From Halomonas sp. (GTDB taxonomy: Bacteria > Pseudomonadota > Gammaproteobacteria > Pseudomonadales > Oleiphilaceae): 11,817 nucleotides of DNA. Shown piece after piece: positions 6,263 to 11,817 of this stretch. Both the position numbers and the translations under genes were made by a program. The stretch is from the NCBI GenBank assembly GCA_007135745.1, contig SLIH01000079.1:1-11817 (forward strand). Direction: 5' to 3'. Each line of letters opens with the position of its first letter. The stretch's first letter is position 1. Under the pieces are notes generated by a model. It searched no databases. It was not told the DNA's origin and worked only from the letters and a program-made list of their open reading frames with translations.

Positions 6263-7338
6263 ACATCAAAAAATGGGGCTCCATACCCCTGGCGGTTGTC
6301 TGCGTTCTGCTGCTCGCGCTCTGGTTGCTCAGCGGTGAGGTGCGGGTGAGCGAGAGTGAGCGGGAGGAGGTCTGGGATACCCGGGATGCCGAGCTCACCA
6401 AGGTTCAGGTGGAAACCCTGGACGCTACGCTCTTCCAGCCCGAGGTCGTCATTCAGGGTGAGTTGACGCCATGGCAGCGGGTGACTGTGCGCGCGAGGGT
6501 CGAAGGCACCGTGGAGTCCGTTGCCGTGGCTCAGGGTGATGTCGTCGAAAAAGATGATCTGTTGTTGCAGTTGTCGGAGGAAAGCCGACCCCAGGAGCTG
6601 GACCGCGCCGAGGCCGAGCTGGAACGTGCGGAAGCTGATCTGCAGGCGGCATCCCGGTTGCGGGGAGAGGATCTTGCCTCGCAGTCGGAATATCTGAACC
6701 GTAAAGCCGATGTTTCAGCGGCCAGTGCCGCCGTGCGGGAGGCGGAGCTGGCCCTGGAAAGGACCCGCCCGAAGGCGCCGTTTCCGGGAACAGTGAACCG
6801 CCGGGAAATCGAGCCTGGTGACCAGGTGCAGCCCGGCGAGCCTCTGATCGAGCTGGTGCAGGTCGATCGTCTGAAAGTAACCGGCCGGGTGCCTCAGCAG
6901 AAAGCCACGGAACTTCGGGAAGGCCAATCGGTTCTGGTTGATCTGCTCGACGGTAGCCGCCTTCAGGGCGAGCTGATTTTTATTGCCAGTGCGGCGGATC
7001 CGGAGACACGGAGTTTTCGTGTGGAAGCGGAGATCGACAATCCGGAGCGCCGGCGTGTTGCGGGCTCCAGCGCCACCCTGAGGATTGGCCTCGAGCCGCG
7101 CCTTGCCACCTACATCTCCCCGGCCCATCTGAGTCTCAATAATGATGGCCGCCTTGGGGTCAGACATCTGGACCCGGAGGACAGGGTCCTGTTCTCCACC
7201 GTTCGATTGCTGTCCACCGGTACGGCTGGCGCCTGGGTGGATGGTTTGCCTCTGCAAACCCGATTGATCACCCGGGGTGCGGGATTCGTCAATGAAGGGG
7301 ACACCGTACAGGCAGTCCCTCCCGCCAACACTGAGTGA
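6256..7338 (+). CDS. RND efflux periplasmic adaptor (membrane fusion protein, HlyD/AcrA family)
   Basis: This 360-residue adaptor would link the RND permease to an outer-membrane channel. It has an N-terminal membrane anchor (about 8-26) and no convincing lipobox. Next come two lipoyl half-motifs, VRARVEGTVESVAVAQGDVVEKDDLL (about 78-103) and APFPGTVNRREIEPGDQVQPGEPL (about 174-197), flanking a short Ala/Glu-rich coiled-coil hairpin (about 112-170, ELDRAEAELERAEADLQAAS). A beta-barrel domain (about 205-280) and a membrane-proximal domain follow. The hairpin is short, as in many adaptors of this subgroup. GGAGG (6244-6248) sits 7 bases before the ATG, inside the end of tetR. The stop overlaps a GTG that could be an alternative start of the permease. 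Confidence 0.9.
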   Translation: MLNIKKWGSIPLAVVCVLLLALWLLSGEVRVSESEREEVWDTRDAELTKVQVETLDATLFQPEVVIQGELTPWQRVTVRARVEGTVESVAVAQGDVVEKDDLLLQLSEESRPQELDRAEAELERAEADLQAASRLRGEDLASQSEYLNRKADVSAASAAVREAELALERTRPKAPFPGTVNRREIEPGDQVQPGEPLIELVQVDRLKVTGRVPQQKATELREGQSVLVDLLDGSRLQGELIFIASAADPETRSFRVEAEIDNPERRRVAGSSATLRIGLEPRLATYISPAHLSLNNDGRLGVRHLDPEDRVLFSTVRLLSTGTAGAWVDGLPLQTRLITRGAGFVNEGDTVQAVPPANTE

Positions 7339-7343
7339 CGCCC

Positions 7344-10300
7344 ATGCGCACCCTGATCTACGCAGCACTCAATCGCAGCCGTACGACACTCCTTACGCTC
7401 CTGTTTCTGGTTCTGGGGGGTATTACTGCCTTTCAGATGATTCCCAAGGAAGCCAACCCGGATATTGCCATCCCCATGATCTATGTATCCATGGGGCTGG
7501 AAGGTGTCAGTCCCGAGGACGGTGAGCGCCTGTTGATTCGTCCCATGGAGCAGGAGCTGCGCTCGCTCGAAGGCGTGACCGAGATGACGGGCACGGCGAC
7601 CGAAGGGCATGCACTGGTCATGCTGGAGTTCGATGCGGGCTTTGATCCGGACAAGGCCCTCCAGGATGTTCGCGAAAAAGTCGATATTGCCCGTAATGAA
7701 CTGCCGGCCGAGGCCGATGAGCCGCGGGTCAATGAGATCAATGTTGCCCTGTTTCCGGTTCTATCCATCGGCCTGTCTGGCCCCCTGTCGCAGCAGGAGC
7801 TGATTCGGCTGGCACGTGAATTCCAGGATGAGATAGAAGGCATCCCTGAAGTGCTGGAAGTTGATATTGCCGGCGAACGGGAGGATATGCTGGAGATTGT
7901 GGTCGATCCCCAGGTGCTGGAAAGCTACGGGATTGATTACGATCAGCTTGGCACCATGGTGGCGCGCAACAACCGGCTGGTCGCCGCCGGCAGCCTGGAT
8001 ACCGGCGCCGGACGAATGACCATGAAAGTCCCCGGGGTGATCGAGACCCTGGAAGATGTCATGACACTGCCGTTGAAAGTCAGCAATGACAGCGTCGTGA
8101 CGTTTGGGGACGTGGCCACCCTGCAGCGCAATTTCAAGGATCCTACCGGCTTTGCCCGCATCAACGGCGAGCCCGCGGTGGTGCTCGAGGTCTCGAAACG
8201 GGCCGGGGCGAACATCATTGAAACCGTGGAGAAGGTCCGCTACCTGATTGATCAGGCCGAGGACCGTATGCCCGAGGAAGTGGATATCCGCTTCATCATG
8301 GATCAGTCCACTGATGTGCGGAATATACTCAGCGACCTGCTGAACAACGTCCTTACAGCGGTGGTGCTGGTAATTATTGTGATCATCGCCGCCATGGGGC
8401 CCCGTTCGGCGCTTCTGGTGGGGCTTACCATACCGGGCGCGTTTCTCGCCGGCATACTCCTGATCTGGGGCATGGGCTACACCCTCAACATTGTGGTGCT
8501 GTTCAGCCTTATCCTGGTGGCCGGGATGCTGGTGGATGGCGCCATCGTGGTGTCGGAACTGGCCGATCGTAACCTATCTGAAGGCCGCTCACCCCGGCGT
8601 GCCTGGGCCGAAGCGGCCATACGCATGTCCTGGCCGGTGATTGCCTCCGCCGCGACGACGCTGGCGGTTTTCCTGCCATTGCTTTTCTGGCCGGGGGTTG
8701 TCGGGGAGTTCATGAAATTTCTTCCCATCACGGTGATCGTGTGCATGACCATGGCGTTGGCGATGGCCCTTATCTTTCTGCCGGTGCTGGGTGGTGTCAG
8801 TGGCGGGGCACGGGCGCGCAAAGACCGCCAACCCACAATAGTCGGGCGCTACTATCGCCGGGTCCTGGATCGGGCACTTGACCGTCCCTGGCTTTCGCTT
8901 CTGATTATGTTTCTGGTGATTGCTGTTATCTATGTGGCCTACGCGCGCTTCAACCATGGTGTGGAGTTCTTCCCCAGCGTGGAACCTGATTCTGCTCAGA
9001 TCATGGTGCGCGCCCGCGGTGACCTGTCCATCCACGAGCGCGATGCGATGGTTCGGGAAGTGGAGGACCGACTTCAGGGCATGACCGAGGTCCAGGCGCT
9101 CTATGGCCGCTCTATGATGCGTGCAGGTGATCAGTTGCCCCCGGATGTGATCGGTGTTCTGCAGTTTCAGTTTCTGGAATGGGACGAGCGCCGTCCGGCC
9201 CGTAAGATCCTGGCGGATCTGGAAGAGCGGACCGACGACATTGCGGGTCTGGTACTGGAATTCAGGGAGCAGCAGGAAGGGCCCGGCGCGGGCAAACCCA
9301 TCGAACTCAAAGTGCGGGGCAATAATCCTGCGCAGCTTGATCAGGCCGTGAACAGCCTGCGCGGTGCCATGGAAGATCTGGGCGGCTTCGTGGATATTGA
9401 AGATAACCGCAGCCTGCCAGGGATTGAATGGGCGCTGGATGTGAATCGTGAAGCGGCGGCCCGATTCGGGGCCGACGTGGTCAGCGTCGGCAATGCTGTG
9501 CAGCTGGTCACCAACGGCCTGGTGCTGGCCACCTACCGGCCGGAGGACGTGCGTGACGAAGTGGATATACTGGTGCGCCTGCCCCATACCTGGCGCTCGC
9601 TGGATCAGTTCGAGCGTATGACCCTGAATACCGAGCGGGGTCAGATTCCGGTAAGCCATTTTGTCAATCTCGCGCCGGAGCCCAAGACGGGCACCATTCA
9701 TCGGGTGGATGGCCAACGCACCATCACAATCAAATCCGACGTGGCCTCGGGCCGCCAGACCGCTGAGCGCCTCGAAGCGTTACGGGGCAGCCTGCCCCAG
9801 CTGCCCGATGGGGTTCATGTGGACTTTGCGGGAGAGGACGAAGACCAGCAGGAGGCGCGCCAGTTCCTGTCCAATGCTTTTGCCGTGGCAGTATTCCTCA
9901 TGTTTATCATTCTGGTAACGCAGTTCAACAGCCTGTACCAGGCTGTTCTGGTCCTCTCGGCGATTGTTCTTTCGACGGCGGGTGTTCTGCTTGGTTTGCT
10001 GGTCAATGGCCAGCCTTTTGGCATCGTCATGGTGGGTATGGGGATCATTGCCCTGGCCGGCATTGTGGTCAATAACAACATCGTCCTTATTGATACTTAC
10101 AACCAGATGCGCAAGGACGGGCGCGCGGCCCGCGAAGCGGCCCTGGAGACGGGGTGCCTGCGTATGCGTCCCGTGCTGCTGACGGCCATTACCACCATTC
10201 TGGGGTTGATGCCCATGGTGCTCGGCGTCAATGTGGATCTGCTGACCCCCTCACTGGGCATAGACGCACCCTCCACCCAATGGTGGACCCAGCTGTCGAG

Positions 10301-10445
10301 CGCCATTGCCGGCGGACTGGCCTTTGCCACCCTGCTCACGCTGCTGGTGACTCCTGTCCTGCTGGTGGTGGGGGAGACTCTGGGTGAGCGGTTGGGGTGG
10401 TTTTGGGAGAAGCAGGGAGCAAGGAGCGAGGAGCAAGGGAGGTAG
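7344..10445 (+). CDS. RND family efflux permease (AcrB-like, substrate unknown)
   Basis: This large inner-membrane proton/drug antiporter subunit is 1033 residues from ATG 7344. An in-frame GTG at 7335 would add MTP and overlap the adaptor stop; the ATG is preferred because the RTLIYAALNRSRTTLL N-terminus is then typical. It has the RND plan: helix 1, a large periplasmic loop, five helices (about 335-490), a linker, helix 7 (about 518-535), a second periplasmic loop and a C-terminal helix bundle. In TM4 the motif reads AGMLVDGAIVVSELADR: the first relay Asp (codon 8535-8537) is kept, but the second is Gly. In TM10 the AcrB lysine position is Asn (GIVVNNNIVLID). The Arg of RMRPVLLT in TM11 is kept. 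The last residues (EKQGARSEEQGR) are encoded by a short DNA repeat. No outer-membrane channel gene follows. Confidence 0.93.
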   Translation: MRTLIYAALNRSRTTLLTLLFLVLGGITAFQMIPKEANPDIAIPMIYVSMGLEGVSPEDGERLLIRPMEQELRSLEGVTEMTGTATEGHALVMLEFDAGFDPDKALQDVREKVDIARNELPAEADEPRVNEINVALFPVLSIGLSGPLSQQELIRLAREFQDEIEGIPEVLEVDIAGEREDMLEIVVDPQVLESYGIDYDQLGTMVARNNRLVAAGSLDTGAGRMTMKVPGVIETLEDVMTLPLKVSNDSVVTFGDVATLQRNFKDPTGFARINGEPAVVLEVSKRAGANIIETVEKVRYLIDQAEDRMPEEVDIRFIMDQSTDVRNILSDLLNNVLTAVVLVIIVIIAAMGPRSALLVGLTIPGAFLAGILLIWGMGYTLNIVVLFSLILVAGMLVDGAIVVSELADRNLSEGRSPRRAWAEAAIRMSWPVIASAATTLAVFLPLLFWPGVVGEFMKFLPITVIVCMTMALAMALIFLPVLGGVSGGARARKDRQPTIVGRYYRRVLDRALDRPWLSLLIMFLVIAVIYVAYARFNHGVEFFPSVEPDSAQIMVRARGDLSIHERDAMVREVEDRLQGMTEVQALYGRSMMRAGDQLPPDVIGVLQFQFLEWDERRPARKILADLEERTDDIAGLVLEFREQQEGPGAGKPIELKVRGNNPAQLDQAVNSLRGAMEDLGGFVDIEDNRSLPGIEWALDVNREAAARFGADVVSVGNAVQLVTNGLVLATYRPEDVRDEVDILVRLPHTWRSLDQFERMTLNTERGQIPVSHFVNLAPEPKTGTIHRVDGQRTITIKSDVASGRQTAERLEALRGSLPQLPDGVHVDFAGEDEDQQEARQFLSNAFAVAVFLMFIILVTQFNSLYQAVLVLSAIVLSTAGVLLGLLVNGQPFGIVMVGMGIIALAGIVVNNNIVLIDTYNQMRKDGRAAREAALETGCLRMRPVLLTAITTILGLMPMVLGVNVDLLTPSLGIDAPSTQWWTQLSSAIAGGLAFATLLTLLVTPVLLVVGETLGERLGWFWEKQGARSEEQGR
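10416..10442. repeat. Tandem 7-bp GGAGCRA repeat at the 3' end of the RND gene
   Basis: GGAGCAA (10416-10422), GGAGCGA (10423-10429) and GGAGCAA (10430-10436) are consecutive, followed by a degenerate GGGAGG. The tract is read through as the hydrophilic permease tail QGARSEEQGR. An 8-bp inverted copy of part of it (TGCTCCTC, 10516-10523) lies in the following intergenic region. Confidence 0.75.
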
Positions 10446-10463
10446 GGTCGCATCAGGTTTCCG

Positions 10464-10507
10464 GCAGGGCGCCATGGTGCGGTTCGTCTTGCTCACCGGC
10501 ACCCTGC
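10464..10507. terminator. Imperfect hairpin between convergent RND and mtfA genes
   Basis: GCAGGGCGCC (10464-10473) pairs with GGCACCCTGC (10498-10507) with one C-A mismatch. After a 2-base bulge, GGTG (10476-10479) pairs with CACC (10494-10497), closing a 14-base loop. Its place between two gene ends fits a bidirectional terminator, but neither side has a T-tract, so it may only protect transcript ends. Confidence 0.35.
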
Positions 10508-10530
10508 GAGCTGCGTGCTCCTCCTACCAC

Positions 10531-11367
10531 TCAGTCCACGGGCCGAAACCCCTCCGCCGGTGAGATCCGGTAGAACCGGGTCAGGATGTCGTAGATATCC
10601 GGTTCGTGTCGTCTCAGAGTCCGAGGCTGCTGGAAGAAGGCTTCGCTCAGCACGGCGAAGAACTCCACCGGATGGCTCATGCCGTATGGGTCCAGCCAGC
10701 TGATTTCGTCTTCATCAAAGTCGCGCATCAGGCGTTCGTAGGCTTCCGACATCACGGCCTGCCAGCGTCGGGCACTGGTGCTGTCCAGCCGCGGAGCGCC
10801 ATTGGTGACGCCTCCGGCGTGATCCAGCTGGTGCGCGAATTCGTGCAGCACCACATTGTGCGGGCCGTCCGGATCCCGTGCCGCTGCCATGCAATCATCC
10901 CAGGAAAGCACCACTTTCCCCTCGTCCCAGGATTCTCCGGCGCGGATTTCCTGCTCCTGGGCTTCCAGCATCCCGTCAGAGACGGCTTCCCTTACCCAGT
11001 AAGCGCCGGGGTAGACGAGGACGCTGCGGATATTGTCGAAATCCGAAAAGGGCCGTGCCACGATCAGCAGGCAGGCGTGGCCGGCGATGGTCACCCGGAT
11101 CCGGTCCGTTACCTCGAGTCCGTCGCATCCGTAAATCGGTTTCTCGGTCAGAAAGAGCTGAACATGGTGTTCGAGTTGTCGCTGCAATGGAGGCGGTAGA
11201 CGCCGATAGAGCGGCACAAGATCCTCCAGCACAGTTCGCCACTGCTCGGGGAAGGATTGCCGCAGCGCCAGGCGACGGCGCCATTGCGGCCATGCGAACA
11301 GGTAGACACCCAGGGCTAGAATGCCTATAACAAGTAGCATCAGAATCATCAGGGGTGACTGGGTCAT
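10531..11367 (-). CDS. MtfA-type zinc-dependent peptidase (M90 family) with N-terminal membrane helix
   Basis: This 278-residue protein carries the zinc-peptidase motif HEFAHQLD (H175, E176, H179 from the ATG at 11367) in NVVLHEFAHQLDHAGG, and a downstream SHPVEFFAVLSEAFFQQP segment that probably supplies the third, glutamate ligand. LLIVARPF and VLVYPGAYWV are also typical of MtfA. E. coli MtfA binds the repressor Mlc and has peptidase activity; a similar role here is unproven. Unlike E. coli MtfA it begins with a hydrophobic helix (about residues 7-25, ILMLLVIGILALGVYLFAW), so it is probably membrane-anchored. Starts at GTG 11397 and ATG 11349 are also possible, and none has a clear ribosome-binding site. 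With the ATG at 11367 its start codon overlaps that of the divergent hydrolase. Confidence 0.88.
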   Translation of the reverse strand: MTQSPLMILMLLVIGILALGVYLFAWPQWRRRLALRQSFPEQWRTVLEDLVPLYRRLPPPLQRQLEHHVQLFLTEKPIYGCDGLEVTDRIRVTIAGHACLLIVARPFSDFDNIRSVLVYPGAYWVREAVSDGMLEAQEQEIRAGESWDEGKVVLSWDDCMAAARDPDGPHNVVLHEFAHQLDHAGGVTNGAPRLDSTSARRWQAVMSEAYERLMRDFDEDEISWLDPYGMSHPVEFFAVLSEAFFQQPRTLRRHEPDIYDILTRFYRISPAEGFRPVD

Positions 11368-11817
11368 GCAAGCGAATCCGCACCAGGAAAACAACACACC
11401 GGGGCTGGCCGATGAGGCGACTTACCGGATGATAACCGCTAATGGCCTCGATTTCTGCGTGCAGGAACTGGGTGACCCTGACGGCGAGCCACTGTTGCTC
11501 ATCATGGGGCTGGGTGCCCAGATGACGCTGTGGCCGGATACCTTGCTGGATGAATACGTTCGTGCCGGGTTCCGGGTGATCCGCTACGACAATCGTGACA
11601 TCGGTCTCTCTTCGGAAGTGGATGCCCGACTGAGGGGCAAACCACTGGCCGCCATGGCGCGATACAAGTTCCGACTTCCGGTGGATGCACCCTACACCAT
11701 TCATGACCATGCCCGTGATGCGCTGGGTATTCTGGATGCACTTGGAATTTCCAGCGCCCACATCAAGGGTGTCTCCATGGGTGGCATGATTGGCCAGATC
11801 CTGGCTGCCCGCTGCCC
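11366..11817 (+). CDS. Alpha/beta hydrolase fold protein, N-terminal part (3' end outside window)
   Basis: Translation from ATG 11366 stays open for 150 codons to the window end. It reads MQANPHQENN..., then YRMITANGLDFCVQELGDPD, LLLIMGLGAQMTLWPDTLLD (the oxyanion-loop region), FRVIRYDNRDIGLSS, and AHIKGVSMGGMIGQILAARC with the nucleophile elbow GVSMGG (S137, codon 11774-11776). This is the standard order of an alpha/beta hydrolase resembling esterases and the TAP/haloperoxidase-like group. The catalytic acid and histidine lie beyond the window. AGGGG (11351-11355) is 10 bases before the ATG. It is divergent from mtfA with no intergenic space, so its promoter must lie inside the mtfA 5' coding sequence. 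The substrate cannot be told. Confidence 0.87.
   Translation, partial: MQANPHQENNTPGLADEATYRMITANGLDFCVQELGDPDGEPLLLIMGLGAQMTLWPDTLLDEYVRAGFRVIRYDNRDIGLSSEVDARLRGKPLAAMARYKFRLPVDAPYTIHDHARDALGILDALGISSAHIKGVSMGGMIGQILAARC

Noticed and set aside
7335..7343. GTG at 7335 as start of the RND permease
   Set aside because: Possible, since it overlaps the adaptor stop, but ATG 7344 gives the more typical N-terminus; recorded as an alternative only.
8589..9716. 375-codon open frame on the minus strand inside the RND gene
   Set aside because: It lies wholly antisense to a strongly conserved permease, its translation resembles no family I know, and it shows His/Gln-rich shadow composition.
10606..11199. 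197-codon plus-strand frame antisense to mtfA
   Set aside because: The minus-strand frame encodes HEFAH and other MtfA motifs; the plus-strand product matches nothing known to me and lacks a ribosome-binding site.
10976..11761. 261-codon minus-strand frame across mtfA and the hydrolase start
   Set aside because: It overlaps the recognisable zinc peptidase in another frame and the alpha/beta hydrolase in antisense; its translation has no recognisable motifs.
1..11817. tRNA, rRNA, CRISPR, insertion sequence or phage genes
   Set aside because: None was recognised; nearly all bases are covered by the listed genes, and no gap exceeds about 125 bases.

Overview
The window looks like a chromosomal segment of a gammaproteobacterium. 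It is moderately GC-rich by eye, and gene order and protein sequences resemble the aa3-type cytochrome c oxidase cluster of Pseudomonas (PA0108-PA0114 order) and of marine relatives such as Marinobacter. The genus is an inference from recalled similarity and was not tested.

Left part (1-4791): the distal half of a cytochrome c oxidase biogenesis cluster. It opens inside coxIII (subunit III), whose 3' end is closed by a GC-rich hairpin. A small twin-membrane-helix protein of the DUF2909 type lies on the opposite strand. Divergent from it is a tightly packed operon: SURF1, a SCO-like membrane-anchored CxxxC protein, CtaA/COX15 (heme A synthase), CtaB/COX10 (heme O synthase) and SCO1/SenC (CuA copper chaperone). 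Gaps between the operon genes run from an 8-base overlap to 20 bases. Together these genes build oxidase cofactors: CtaB farnesylates heme B to heme O, CtaA oxidises heme O to heme A, SURF1 helps place the heme, and SCO1 (perhaps with its CxxxC neighbour) handles CuA copper and thiol redox.

Middle part (4803-10445): a DedA/TVP38-type membrane protein on the minus strand is convergent with sco1. Divergent from it is a three-gene efflux unit: a TetR-family repressor, a periplasmic adaptor (membrane fusion protein) and an RND permease of about 1033 residues. The genes overlap or abut. In front of tetR there are two tandem copies of the inverted repeat ATGAC-N5-GTCAT laid over a plausible sigma70 promoter, which predicts autorepression. 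No outer-membrane channel gene is present, so the pump probably uses a TolC-type protein encoded elsewhere.

Right part (10446-11817): a short convergent gap holds an imperfect hairpin and follows a 7-bp repeat that forms the C-terminal tail of the permease. An MtfA-type zinc peptidase follows on the minus strand. Starting from essentially the same CATG on the plus strand is an alpha/beta hydrolase that runs off the window end. No RNA genes, CRISPR arrays, insertion sequences or phage genes were seen. The window is mostly conventional. The points most worth a second look are the SCO-like CxxxC protein lacking the copper histidine, the paired TetR operators, the apparently leaderless SURF1 transcript and the colliding start codons at 11365-11368.
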